From: Tillandsia leiboldiana
Taxonomy: Eukaryota; Streptophyta; Magnoliopsida; Poales; Bromeliaceae
Length of the DNA: 64,000 bases
Reading direction: 5' to 3'
Assembly: GCA_029204045.2 (NCBI GenBank)
Contig: CM055080.1
Span: forward strand, 7,774,902-7,838,901
The notes beneath the pieces are model-generated. The model did no database searches and was not told the origin of the DNA. It saw only the letters and a program-made list of their open reading frames with translations. The translations under genes and the position numbers were made by a program. Below, piece by piece: positions 31,938 through 42,878 of this stretch (position 1 is its first letter; each line of letters opens with the position of its first letter).

Positions 31938-32152
31938 TTGGGCCCAATATCTGTCAGGTGAGGGACCCAATGACGGCTTTGCTTACGCGTTTGAACGGTG
32001 GGTCTGACTTAACTAAAGAATGAGGCCAATATCTGTCAGGTGAGGCCTACAGGACTTAGAGACCGAATATCGCTGTAATTTGCTTAAGAAGCATTGGACA
32101 AGAGTTGTCCACTCATTGGTTTTCGTGTCACCAATATCTGTCAGGTGAGGTG
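31938..32152 (+). promoter_or_regulatory. Three-copy hairpin module in the Angela-like leader
   Basis: The 16-nt loop AATATCTGTCAGGTGA occurs identically at 31946-31961, 32028-32043 and 32133-32148. Each copy is enclosed by a stem of different sequence: TTGGGCCC with GGG-A-CCCAA (one bulged A), AGGCC with GGCCT, and CACC with GGTG. Changing sequence with kept pairing argues for an RNA structure. Each loop also contains CAG|GTGA(GG), a good 5' splice-site match, and a strong 3' splice-site-like TTTACTCTCTGCAG ends at 32342, seven bases before the gag start. Function unknown: splice control, dimerisation or packaging are possible. Confidence 0.55.
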
Positions 32153-32348
32153 GTGCGGTAAACTGGTGGGACCGTAGTACCCACTTGAAACCCTTATCGC
32201 GTTGGGTTTTCGTTTCTCTACCCGAGGAGTGTAAGAGACTCGAGGAAATAGTGGGAGGTTAACGTTTGTTTTTTAAAAATATCCCTAAAACAAAATTTTG
32301 AAACAAATACAAATATCTAATTTGAATCTTTACTCTCTGCAGAACAAA

Positions 32349-33884
32349 ATGTCCGCTTCCAATCCTCTTTCTCGCATTCTCGAAACTAACCGCTTAACTG
32401 GAACGAATTATAAAGATTGGCTTAGGAACTTAAAAATAGTTTTGAGTTCCGAAAAGCTTAGTTATGTTCTTGACCAGAACCCTCCCACGTCACCAAACCA
32501 TCAGGTAAAATGGATGGATGACGATAATAAAGTAAGGTGCTACGTCCTGGCGTCGATGTCAAATGAACTTCAACGCCAGCATGAGGATATGAAGACTGCT
32601 AATGAAATGCTAACTCACCTCAAGGAGTTGTATGGTGAGCAAAGCCGATCAGCACGTTTTGAAGTGTCCAAAAGACTCTTCAAAGCCAAGATGCATGAAG
32701 GGCAGTCTGTTCATGATCATTGTTTGACAATGATCAAATACCTCGAGGAGCTTGAGAAGCTCGGCATGAAAATGGATAAGGAATTGCAAGTTGATATGAT
32801 TCTGCAATCTCTTCCAGATTCATATGGACAATTTATTGTAAACTACCATATGAATAAAATGGACTGCACCAATGCTGAGTTATTGAACATGTTGGTAACG
32901 ACTGAGGGAACCTTGAAGAGTTCAAGGGGCTCGGTTTTTGCTGTGGAGCGGGCTTCCTCTACCAAAAGAAAGTCTAATTGGAAGAAGAAACCCGCAAAGA
33001 AACAAAAGACTGAAAACAAGCCCAAAAGGGAAGCTCCTAAGAAGAAGGCCGCTGACAAAGGAAAATGTTTCCAATGCAATGTTGATGGCCACTGGAAGAG
33101 GAATTGTCCCGTCTATCTAGAGAGCCTAAAGAACAAGAAGAAAGACACACCTTCGGAAGGTATGTTAGACCTGCTCGTAATAGAAACTAACCTTACGGTT
33201 ACCTCTACTTCCAGTTGGGTCATAGACTCTGGTTCAAGTTCTCATTTGTGTACTTCAATGCAGGGTCTAAGAGGAATTAGAGGGCTGAGAGAAGGTAAAG
33301 TTACCCTACGGGTTGGCAACGGAGCAAAAGTTGCTGTTGTGGCTACTAGCACATATTCTCTGCGATTACCGTTAGGACGTATTTTATTACTTAAAGACTG
33401 TTATTATGTGCCTGCTGCTAGCAGGAATTTGATTTCTGTTTCTTCTTTAGCACAGGACGATTATATTTTTAATTTTGATAAAGACTACTGCATAATTTAT
33501 TTTAGAAATAAAATTGTTGGTCGTGGTTTTATGATAGACAGTCTTTACCATTTACATATGGATGTATCTGTGAATGTTTCTGAGCAGGTAGTGAGTGCCG
33601 TTAGGTCTAAGAGACCTAGAGATGAGATAAACCCAAGGTATATGTGGCACCTAAGGCTTGGTCATATTGGAGAGGAAAGGATTAATAGATTGGAGAAAGA
33701 TGGGCTTCTAGGCCCATTGACTTCTGAGCCTTATCCAGTCTGTGAATCCTGTCTTCAAGGAAAAATGACCAAATTACCTTTTGTGGGACAAGGGGAAAGG
33801 GCCACTGAGATACTTGCCTTGGTACACACTGATGTGTGTGGCCCATTTGATGTGCAAGCTAGGGGGGTTATCTCTACTTCATAA
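32349..33884 (+). pseudogene. Angela-like gag, protease and start of integrase
   Basis: The likely start is the ATG at 32349 (MSASNPLSRILETNRLTGTN), the usual gag N-terminus; the frame is open from 32298. Domains: capsid (UBN2-type) with WLRNLKIVLSSEKLSYVLDQ and LQSLPDSYGQFIVNY, a basic linker, the zinc knuckle CFQCNVDGHWKRNC at about residue 257 of the open frame, protease SSWVIDSGSSSH at about 303, GAG-pre-integrase MWHLRLGHIG at about 448, and the integrase HTDVCGPF start. The frame ends at 33884 after loss of one G in a G run (33862-33867). Confidence 0.9.
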
Positions 33885-33925
33885 CCTTTACCGATGATTA
33901 TTCACGGTATGGATATGTCTATCTT

Positions 33926-34903
33926 ATGAGACACAAATCTGAAGCTTTTGAAAAGTTCAAAGAATTCAGATGTGAAGTAGAGAAGCAAACTGGAAAACCC
34001 ATCAAGGCTCTTCGATCAGATCGAGGGGGAGAATACCTTAGTGGGGAGTTCCTAAACTATCTCAAAGAAAACGGCATAGTCTCACAATGGACTCCTCCTA
34101 GAACACCTCAACTCAACGGAGTGTCAGAACGGAGAAATCGAACTTTATTAGATATGGTTCGATCCATGATGAGTTTCACTGATCTTCCTTTGTTTCTTTG
34201 GGGACATACTTTGCTTACCGCAGCCTACCTACTGAATAGGATTCCCTCTAAATCCGTTCTTACCACGCCTTATGAGATGTGGCATGGTAAGAAACCAAGT
34301 CTTAGTCATATTAAGATTTGGGGATGTTCGGCCCATGTCAAGCGACTACAGGCGGACAAGTTAGAGGCTAGATCAGAAAGGGCCCATTTTATAGGGTATC
34401 CTAAAGAATATTTAGGTTACTATTTTTACATCCCAAAGGATCACAATATAGTTGTGAGTCGACACGCTACTTTCTTGGAAAAACAGTTTATTCAAGAAGT
34501 AGTAAGTGGGAGAAAAATTGAGCTCGAAGAGAGAGTCTCTGAAGAGCAACGAGTTCCAAAACCTACGGAACCTATTCATGTTGAGCCAGTACATGTAGCA
34601 CCTAATCCACCTCGAAGATCGAGTAGGATCTCCCTTCCTACTAAAAGATACTTAGGTATTCTTACAGAGGAAGTAGAGGAAATGTTCCTCATAGGAGATA
34701 AGGAACATGGAGATTATCCTAAAATCTACAACGAGGCGATGTCCGACATCGACTCTGAGAAGTGGTTGGAAGCCATGAAGTCAGAAATTGACTCAATGTA
34801 TTCCAACCAAGTCTGGACCTTGGTAGATCCACCAAAAGGTATAGTACCTATCGGGTGTAAATGGATTTACAAAAGAAAGATAGGTTCGGATGGAAAGGTA
34901 TAG
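33926..34903 (+). pseudogene. Angela-like integrase core and RT start
   Basis: Continues integrase in the shifted frame (which is open from just after the G run): LRSDRGGEYLSGEF with a catalytic Asp, GVSERRNRTLLDMVRSMM with the catalytic Glu, then the variable linker and WTLVDPPKGIVPIGCKW at the start of RT. A TAG at 34901-34903 ends it inside the conserved KARLVAKG entry of RT. Confidence 0.9.
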
Positions 34904-35470
34904 ACCTATAAAGCAAGGCTGGTGGCGAAAGGCTATAGTCAACGCGAAGGCATTGACTATCAAGAGACCTTTTCGCCTGTGGCCATGCTTAAGTCCATTC
35001 GAACACTACTTGCCATTGCAGCATACCATGATTATGAAATCTGGCAGATGGATGTGAAAACTGCTTTCCTAAATAGATTTCTTGATGAAGATATCTATAT
35101 GGAGCAGCCTTTGGGTTTCACTTTCAGTGACGAAAGTCACAAAGTATGTAAGCTGCAAAGGTCCATATATGGGCTTAAGCAAGCATCTCGGACTTGGAAT
35201 ACTCGTTTTAATGACATAATCAAATCGTTTGATTTCGTTAAGAATGAGGAGGAACCATGTGTTTATAAGAAAGTTAGTGGGAGTGCTATTACATTCCTCG
35301 TATTGTACGTGGACGACATTCTCCTAATTGGAAATGATATTCCAATGCTGACTTCGGTTAAGATATGGTTATCTAAGAAATTCTCTATGAAAGACCTAGG
35401 GGAAGCATCCTATATTTTGGGGATTAAAGCCTATAGAGATAGACCTAAGAGGATGTTAGGCCTCTCATAG
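34904..35470 (+). pseudogene. Angela-like reverse transcriptase
   Basis: Same frame as the preceding part, between two nonsense codons (34901-34903 and 35468-35470). It contains VAKGYSQREGIDYQETFSPV, QMDVKTAFLNRFLDEDIYM, LQRSIYGLKQASRTW and the catalytic YVDDILLIG. The residue after FLN is usually Gly and is Arg here. Confidence 0.9.
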
Positions 35471-36286
35471 AAAATGTACATAGAGCAGGTGCTGAAGAAG
35501 TTCAGCATGGAAAACTCTAAGAGGGAACTTCTACCCCTTAGGCATGGAATTTATCTCTCCAAGAAAATGTGCCCCAATACATCTGAAGAGATTCAACGAA
35601 TGAGCCAGATCCCTTATGCTTCAGCTATAGGGAGCCTCATGTATGCCATGCTATGTACACGACCTGATACTGCACTTGCTGTGAGTGTCACAAGCAGATA
35701 TCAGTCCAATCCAGGTGAGGAGCACTAGACTGCTGTGAAAAACATACTCAAGTACTTAAGAAGGACTAAAGATATGTTTTTGATCTTTGGAGGAGGGGAA
35801 CTGAAAGTACAAGTATACATTGATTCAGACTTCATGTCTGATGTTGACGATAGAAAATCTACGTCAGGATACGTGTTCTTGTGCAATGGTGGTTTGGTGT
35901 GTTGGAAGAGTTCCAAACAACCAATCATCGCTGACTCTACTATGGAAGCAGAGTATATCGCCGCATCTGAGGCTGCAAAGGAAGCCTTTTGGTTCAAGAA
36001 ATTTGTTGCGGAGCTAGGTGTGATGCCATCAGATGCCATTCCACTTTACTGCGACAACAATGGCGCCATAGCCCTAGCTAAGGAGCCAAGGTCTCATCAA
36101 AGGTCCAAGCATATAGAGCGACGGTTTCATATTATACGCGAATATCTCGAGAAGAAATTTATCGAGGTGCAGAGAGTAGACTCCATGGATAACGTGGCAG
36201 ACCCACTGACTAAGCAGCTGAGCCAGCAGAAGACTGAAGCCCACCTTGAGAAGATGGGGCTTAGGTATATGGCTAATTGGCTTTAG
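35471..36286 (+). pseudogene. Angela-like RT end and RNase H
   Basis: Continues in frame with one more TAG at 35726-35728 that splits RT from RNase H. RNase H shows YIDSDFMSDVDDRKSTSGYV, WKSSKQPIIADSTMEAEYIA, LYCDNNGAIALAKEP, RSKHIERRFHIIREY and NVADPLTKQL. In most relatives the first motif is SDAD(W/F). The end at 36286 is natural. Confidence 0.9.
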
Positions 36287-36290
36287 TGCA

Positions 36291-36300
36291 AGTGGGAGAT
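36291..36300 (+). promoter_or_regulatory. Polypurine tract, Angela-like element
   Basis: AGTGGGAGAT directly before the 3' LTR. Confidence 0.85.
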
Positions 36301-38086
36301 TGTTAGATGTATGCCCTAGAAGCCAACTTGGCCGACACATATATTCTTTCTAGGATATAAATTTGTATTTGACATTTTACATTATGAATGTTATTGGGTT
36401 TTTATTTCCATTCGTGTTGTGTATGTGTCCATGAATTGTCCAAGGAATTAATAAGATGATGATACGTATTCTCAAGAGTTGAGAATTTGAGACATGTATC
36501 ATTAGTGATTAATTCCTAAATGCTCCCGATCAATGGATCATCATGGGGACAGTGATTGATCCGGTGAGATTGGTGCACAGTCGCTTCCCTTTTAGGGTAG
36601 ACGAGTCTCGAGTCAACAGTGTGGGGACACTGGAGCGAATGTGCAGGTGGTTGTTGGAGAACAAGGGTACCGAGCGTAATCATCACGAGAAGTCACTTGG
36701 ATGTCTACTCACTCGTCAGTGACTTACTCGATGTTGCAGTAGTGTGACTGGTCCTTTGACCTGCGGTGTCTCGGCTATTCACAATGGGGTTACTGTAGTT
36801 TGACTATACATACACTTGGTCCCTAGCCATTTGGGTCCTTGCAATGGGTGCATGTTGGCTACAGTAGGTTCGTTGTAGGAATAGGGTGTACACCTATATG
36901 GAATCTATCGCCCTTAGTAGAGAAGGAAGTTAGTCCTATGTGATTTATGAGACCGAGTTTAGAAAACCTTGGCCAAGGCGTAGTAAATAACGGAAAGGGT
37001 TTCCGATATTAGAAACTCGAGTCGAATAAATTTGACATATGACAGACGGTAGGGTTTGACGAGCAATTCCATGACCTTCGTCTAGTTGGGACTCCGGATA
37101 GAAGGATTGTATCACATGTTAACTGCACCTAGAGGTTCAGTATTCCATTCTACTGGAATGCCACTACATGCTGCTAGGCGTCACTGGTGGATTGTGGGAC
37201 TCACGAGAATTATCTGGATGATCGATAATTCTTATTGGGCTGAGTTTGAATAGTTCTAACCCACTGAAAAAAGTTTCAGCGATATTATTGATGGTGATCA
37301 CAATATATCTCACTACCAGATAGAATAGAACCTATGGGGTCACACACATAAGAGGTTATGACTGATCGGATAGTTGGATCGCGATTTTTGAATCGCCTTA
37401 GGACTTAATTGTCAATATGTTGATAATTGGACTAATTTATAATTATTACAAATTAAGGATATTAAAGTGCAAATATTGCAAGAGAGGACTTACTAATAGT
37501 TAGTAAGTTGTGAGAGGACTTAAGTGCTAATGTTGCATTAATGATTTGATTTGATCAAATTAGGATTGAGTTCAAATCGAATTAAATTAGGATTTAATCG
37601 ATTGAACCGATTAGGGATAAGATAAACTTAAATCTAATTTTAATGTTTGTCTTAATGTTTATCTTAATAATTATAAAAAAGATTATATCCTCTTTATACG
37701 TATGAGTTTTTATTAAGAAAAAAAAAAACCCTAGCCATCATCTTTCCTCGTCTTCCTCTTTTCTAAATATCCACATTAAAAGAAATACGTTCTCTGTAAG
37801 GGAGCTAGCACCCCGGTGAGAATTTCGATCAAGTCGACAACCTAGTGTGGATACCCGTAGAGGCCGGACGCGTGTGCGGCTTCAAGAGAACCAAATTTCA
37901 CGATCATCAAATTGCGGTGTAGATCTCCCCGCGCAAAGGTTAAGATTAGATCTTCCTCTTCCTTTTAATCTTAGATACATAAGGGATCCTGTTTTGCGTA
38001 GTTTTTGAGATCAGATCTCAAGTTTTTCATATTTGTCTATTTGATTTCTTTTTTCGCTGCGTTTTATTTTTGCGCAAAACCTAACA
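36301..38086 (+). repeat. 3' LTR, Angela-like element (1786 bp)
   Basis: Starts TGTTAGATGTATGCCC and ends AAACCTAACA. The length fits the Angela lineage. No target duplication can be checked because the 5' end of the element is lost. Confidence 0.9.
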
Positions 38087-38158
38087 GATAGATCATAAGG
38101 TCACAATTGCAAATAGACCCCTAAGGTTTCCAATAAATACATAATAACATGAATATTA

Positions 38159-39384
38159 TGTTACAGATAAATTGGTGTATTTCGTGAAAGTTTTGGAGTC
38201 TTGAAGATTGAAGAAGAAGACTTGAAGAACTAAGAAATCAATCTCAAGAAGAATGAATCAATAACACCCTGGCATGTTTAAAATATATTTTTGGAGATTT
38301 TGAAATCAATTTATTTGTTTAGAAGCATTTGGAATAGGTTATACTTGTTAGAAATCAAAAACTGGATATTTTGAGGGTTTAGAATCCGGACCGTCTGGAA
38401 ACAGTCCGAACCTCGAACGTCTGATGTTTCGTGCATAATTATAGTCCGGATCATCTTCATTTCAATCTGGACCCCGAATGTTAATAATTATATTTTGCAT
38501 GAAACAGTTCGGATCATCTTGAAAAGAGTCCGGACCCCGAATCATTATTTTGGTATTTTCACGACTGTCCGAACCGTCGTGAATACAGTACGGACCGTGA
38601 CGCGGAAAAAGTTTGTTACACTTCAATTTTTGAATCCTATCTTGATTCTAACTGCTTCTAACTTATAAATAAACCCTAGGGGTGGTATTTTAAGATAATC
38701 CAAAAATAGAGAAGAATAGGAAAACACTTCTAAACCTAGATTTCTTTTTCTATTATCTTGATCGTCTTTTCGATCAAGAAAATTTATCAATTAATTCATA
38801 AGTCTTTAACTCATTATTCTTTTTCAAGAATTAAATTGATGAATGCTTAGAAGGTGTTTCCTTATATATATTTATGATTCTCTAAACATTCAAATCATCA
38901 CCAAAAAAATTTTAACGAGCTCCGGAAGGAACATCGGCACGTGGATTTGCGTGAAGACTGTGGATTCGGTTGAAGACTTCGTGGATTCGAAGTTGGATAC
39001 GTTCGTGGATTCAAAGCGTGTTGTGTGGTGAAGACCATGGATTTGGTTGAAGACTTCATGGATTCGAAGTTGGGCGCGGTTCGTGGATTCGGAGCGTGTC
39101 GTGGATGAGCGGAGAAGATCGACTTAGAGCGTACGGTAAAGGTTGAGTCGTGGGGCTATGTTATATCACCTTGTACGTGTTTAATCTTAGTAGATTTTTT
39201 CATGTGATCGGTCCCGTGATTTTTTACTCTGAGAGGAGTTTTTCATGTAAAATCTTGGCGTTTTATTTTATTTTTCGCATTGGGTTATTTTTACGCGAAG
39301 ATTTTGAGTTTTATCGTTTACACCTATTCACCCCCCTCTAGGTGTCGGTTCATCTATTTAGATCCTAGGGATCCACAACCCACA
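38159..39384 (+). mobile_element. Solo Sirevirus LTR (1226 bp)
   Basis: Begins TGTTACAG and ends ACAACCCACA, flanked by the TSD TATTA (38154-38158 and 39385-39389). It shares with the Sirevirus LTRs at 39703 and 61340 the start block TTTCGTGAAAGTTTTGGAGTCTTGAAGATTG (in part), a TATAAATA box (38664-38671), repeated GTGGATTCG words, and the CACCTATTCACCCCCC block near the end. Its palindromic boxes are of CCGGACCGT/GTCCGGAC type, not GATCCGGATC, so it belongs to a different subfamily. Confidence 0.92.
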
Positions 39385-39389
39385 TATTA

Positions 39390-39697
39390 TTGGTTTTTAA
39401 ACTATTTACATCAATCAAAAAGCTGTCAGGCTAATCCGAGCGCACCAATAGATGGGCCTCGACGTACTGAAACCCGTGCTCGCTGTTTGAAAGTGGAACG
39501 AAATCCAAGAACAGTATTGGATCAACAATTACTAATCTATTAAATTTTAAATTGCTACTATGACCTATCTACTCAACCAATCTCAGATCTGAGATGAGCA
39601 CCATGCTCAGAAGGTTAAGGGGGTTCAGAGGCTTACCCTACAGTGGCCGAAAAATAGCCGGGTTGTTGGCCGGAGCAAGGCGATCCATTATACATTG
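39390..39697. other. Spacer between the solo LTR and the Sirevirus
   Basis: Repetitive non-coding sequence. Its right part (GGCTTACC, GTTGGCCGGAG words) resembles the sequence beyond the Sirevirus at 62627 onward, as expected if both are halves of the insertion target, itself probably an older LTR. Confidence 0.4.
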
Positions 39698-40460
39698 ATC
39701 TATGTTGGGTTATATGTAATAAGGATCTAAATAAGGGAAAAAACACCTAGAGGGGGGTGAATAGGTGTAAACGTATAAACACTCAAAAATCGTTGCGATA
39801 AAAACCCAATGCGGAAATAAAAAATAACTCGCAAGATTTTTACGTGAAAAACTCCATCACCGGAGTAAAAAACCACGGGACCGATAACACGGCAGAAATC
39901 CACTAGAATTAAAACACGTACAAGGTGATTTACCGTACACACTTACGACTCAACCTTTTCCATACGCTCCTAGAGGATCTTCTCCGCTCGCTCCGCGACG
40001 CTTCTCGAATCCACGATCTGCGCCCAACGCCGAATCCACAGCGTCCAACGTCGAATCCACGACGTCCGACCGAGTCCACGGTCTTCACCCAATAGCACCC
40101 TTCGAATCCACGAATGTGCCTCACTCCGAATCCACGAGAGCGGTTGAACCTTGAATCCACAAGGACACGCGAATCCACGCGCCGATTTTTGGGGTAAATC
40201 GTTGTTTTTGGTGGTGATGATCCGCCGAATACTTAGATCAAAGATAGATCGGAAATACCATCTAAGTATTCATTAGTTTGATTCAACTCAAGATGTGAGT
40301 ATGAATACCTAGAATCAAACTAATCAATATAGATGAAGAAACAAAGAGTATTCTCTAATGATTTCCTTTCTTCTCTATATGTGGATCTAGGGCCGTATGA
40401 AATGATATATGAATATGACGGCTCTATTTGGATTCCCCCTAGACAAAGAGTCATAGGGTC

Positions 40461-40468
40461 TATTTATA
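40461..40468 (-). promoter_or_regulatory. TATA box, Sirevirus 3' LTR
   Basis: TATAAATA on the minus strand, preceded by CTAGGGTTTC and 66 bases below the nearest palindrome. The same box in the promoter-bearing 5' LTR is at 62098-62105. Confidence 0.75.
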
Positions 40469-40534
40469 GGTTAGAAACCCTAGGAAGGAGATAAGAATCA
40501 AAAACCTAACATTTCTAGAAATTTGACGGACGGC

Positions 40535-40755
40535 GATCCGGATCGGATTTGGGCGATCCGGATTGCAGTAGCAATAAAGACGGTTTCCAGAAAACAAACG
40601 TTCGGGATCCGGATCGGAATGCCTGATCCGGATCGTTCATACATTTCACAGAACTCAACGTTCGGGATCCGGATCGTGAGATGCTGCGATCCGGATTGAA
40701 GTAATGTATGAAACAACAACCTTCGGGATCCGGATCGCTGGCTCTGATCCGGATC
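40535..40755. repeat. Palindrome array in Sirevirus LTR U3 (3' LTR copy)
   Basis: Eight GATCCGGATC boxes (two end in T) at 40535, 40555, 40606, 40625, 40666, 40688, 40727 and 40746. Every second box carries the flank TTCG. Palindromic repeats in U3 are a documented property of Sireviruses and affect their silencing; which protein binds these is unknown. Confidence 0.9.
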
Positions 40756-40984
40756 CTGAACATGTCCGAACACCAGTTTTTTGATTTTTATGCAGTTAAA
40801 AATTCTTCCAAGTGTTTCTACACTACAAGAAGTATTCGGATCACACAAAAATATTTAGTTAAACATACCTGATCCTTTTGAATTCTTCTTTCTTGAGATT
40901 GAGTTGAATGATCCAACTTTCTTCACCTTCAATCTTCAAGACTTGAAACTTTCACGAAACTACGCCAACTCAAATTCCGTAACA

Positions 40985-40997
40985 ATCTCCCCCTTTG
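40985..40997 (-). promoter_or_regulatory. Main polypurine tract of the Sirevirus
   Basis: The minus strand reads CAAAGGGGGAGAT directly before the 3' LTR. Confidence 0.9.
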
Positions 40998-41615
40998 GCG
41001 GTTTCGTGACAAAACACAGATCCACTCAAGAAAATTCAAAAAGATATTTTTGTTGCTATCACCATACAACAAAAATTTACAATGGAGATCCGAAAATTTA
41101 AAAACATGAGATAAACTCCTAAAACATACTCTAGACTTAGACATCTGTACTCTCTGCACAAAGAAATCATTCTTGACAAAAAGAGATCGTTAGATACCTC
41201 AAGAATATTTAGCATTCAAAACCTAGTACAGAGATAGAGTTTATCTGATCATCATGACATTTGAGAATTCAGATATGTAAGAGAATCATAGTCAAAAACC
41301 AACATATCTTCTATGCAATCAAAAACCAAATGTCATAAAATGTTAGTCCAACATCAACTTGTTAGTCATATTACATGCCCAAATAATTAGTCGAATAGTT
41401 AGTGGAGACATGCAACCAATCACTAGATAAAAACCAAAGTTGAAGTGATACTTACCTTGATGTTCATACATTCACATCATCATTGTTCAATCATTCACAT
41501 CATCATTGTTCAAGTTCTCTAAACTCTCTCCCCCTTTTTGTCACAAACAAAGCCAAAGATTACAGAAGTGGAGAGAATGGTTAACAGTTCAAGTTGGAGA
41601 ACTAAAGACTAAAAC

Positions 41616-41655
<40 letters not shown>

Positions 41656-41711
41656 GCACAAAAGAAAGATTTAAACATATGCATAATAAACAGAAATTGG
41701 AAGGATACGGA
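40998..41711 (-). other. Non-coding 3' region of the Sirevirus with a second purine tract
   Basis: No gene. The minus strand has CAAAAAGGGGGAGAGA at about 41525-41540, followed by CAAAG-type sequence like that around the main tract, and an A run (about 41623-41652). Several polypurine tracts between the last gene and the LTR are typical of Sireviruses. Confidence 0.7.
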
Positions 41712-42206
41712 TTATTCAGACTCGTCTGAACTGATACAGCCGAGAATTTGGAATATCTTCTTTAATCGCTTGTTCATTGATGATTGATTCTTATTAACCT
41801 TCTTTATTTCTTCCTTTACCTCAATTAGTTCATTTGATATACGTTCTTGCTCGTTGGAGAGCCTTTGCTGTTCTTTATAGATTGAGGTAACAGATGCATC
41901 ATCATCAGAGGTTGATTGGGGTGCTTGTTGTGCCGGAGGTGCTGGTTGGACTGGAGGAGCTGCTGCCGGTGCAGAGGTTGTCGCTTGTTGTTGTTGTGCT
42001 CGTTGCCGGTGAGGAGGTATGAAGGGTTCATCTGGCTTCGTCGAGAGAGACTTTACAATTGTTGTTTCATTGATCGTTCCTAGACTGTGCATATAGGAGC
42101 TCGCATTTGTGTCAGCTTTAAATTTGCGAAGAATGCGCATGATGATCATTGGATAAGGTAGTCTCTCTGACGGATGAGCATGCTCCACATATCGTGCCAT
42201 CCTTGA
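41712..42206 (-). pseudogene. Env-like protein, C-terminal part
   Basis: The frame continues the middle part after a 22-bp tandem duplication. It reads PYPMIIMRILRKFKADTNAS, then a Gln/Pro/Ala-rich linker, then a charged helix with heptad character (EQQRLSNEQERISNELIEVK and onward) that would form a coiled coil, and ends in an acidic tail SDESE. A proline-rich linker followed by a coiled coil is a usual feature of plant env-like ORFs. Confidence 0.7.
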
Positions 42207-42228
42207 CCACATATCGTGCCATCCTTGA
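42185..42228. repeat. 22-bp tandem duplication that frameshifts the env-like gene
   Basis: The unit CCACATATCGTGCCATCCTT (plus GA) occurs twice back to back, 42185-42206 and 42207-42228. 22 is not a multiple of three, so reading frame is lost between the middle and C-terminal parts, which are otherwise contiguous. Confidence 0.95.
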
Positions 42229-42878
42229 CCAGATGACGTAAGGAATGTTTAAGTTAGCTCCCATTGCTGCTGTGGGGTTTCCAAGTAGATAAAGGAATAT
42301 CATTCTTTCCCACCGAAGAACCTTTGTGTTCATGTTTGGAATGGCATTATAACAAGCAATGAGGTTCAAGAAGCGGTACTCTGGTCGTAGTTCTTTTGAG
42401 AAAACGGAGTTTCCTGTCGACCGAGTATCTGGAACACAGATTCCATCAACTACCACTCTCCAGGAGTAGGTGTTGAAGACTTGATTCTTCAGGTAATGAG
42501 TCCCATCGGCTCGGGCGTCCATCCCTAATACCTCTCCAATCAGTTGGGGCGTCACTTTGATCTTAATATTCTTGACCAATGTTTGAAAATCTCGGCGACC
42601 GCTCTCCTGATCAACTAGATAGCAAGCATTCTGATAAAACATTCTCACAGAGTGAAGACAATAACCAGTGGTTTCCGGGAAATTGCAAATGGGAGCAAGA
42701 CCTATCTGGTCAAACAAAGTCCCAAACGTCCGAGAACGCTCCTTTAAGGCTTTTACATCAACATGCCTTTCTCCAATGCATTCTCTGTTTTCAAAATCCT
42801 TTATTCTAGCCGAGCTGACAAAGTCTTGTGGAGGTGCTTGCCTATCAGCTGGTTGCTCAATGGAGATTCCTTGTGCAC
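42207..42878 (-). pseudogene. Env-like protein, middle part (plant transposon-protein domain)
   Basis: Sequence between the Tekay insertion and the duplication. It encodes KALKERSRTFGTLFDQIGLA, ETTGYCLHSVRMFYQNACYL, VKNIKIKVTPQLIGEVLGMD and KVLRWERMIFLYLLGNPTAA. The pattern (conserved FYxN block, then a short beta-rich segment, then a helical stretch ending in IPYVIW) resembles the putative plant transposon protein domain found in the env-like ORFs of Athila and other plant LTR elements. No clear transmembrane segment is seen in this part. Its frame is offset by one base from the N-terminal part, so an extra frameshift exists near the junction. Confidence 0.75.

Larger units (their letters stand above)
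30225..38086 (+). mobile_element. Angela/BARE-like Copia retrotransposon, 5'-truncated
   Basis: The 3' LTR is complete (36301-38086, 1786 bp) and begins TGTTAGATGTATGCCCTAGA, close to the conserved BARE/Angela LTR start. The 5' LTR keeps only its last 442 bp. Between them are a tRNA-iMet primer site, a 1.7-kb structured leader, a gag-pol frame with one frameshift and three nonsense codons, and a polypurine tract. The shared LTR parts differ at roughly 15 of 442 positions by eye, so this element is older than the Tork-like, Sirevirus and Tekay insertions. Confidence 0.92.
39703..40984 (-). repeat. 3' LTR of the Sirevirus
   Basis: On the minus strand it begins TGTTACGG and ends TAACCCAACA. U3 holds eight GATCCGGATC-type palindromes (40535-40755); the TATAAATA box is at 40461-40468; R/U5 holds many CGTGGATTCG words (about 40006-40180) and a GGGGGG-containing end block. 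Confidence 0.93.

Noticed and set aside
40535..40755. CRISPR-like array of regularly spaced short repeats
   Set aside because: The repeats are short palindromes at irregular spacing in a plant LTR; no cas genes and a eukaryotic context.
40498..40848. Minus-strand 116-codon frame, identical at 62135-62485
   Set aside because: Open frame created by the palindrome array in the Sirevirus LTR U3.
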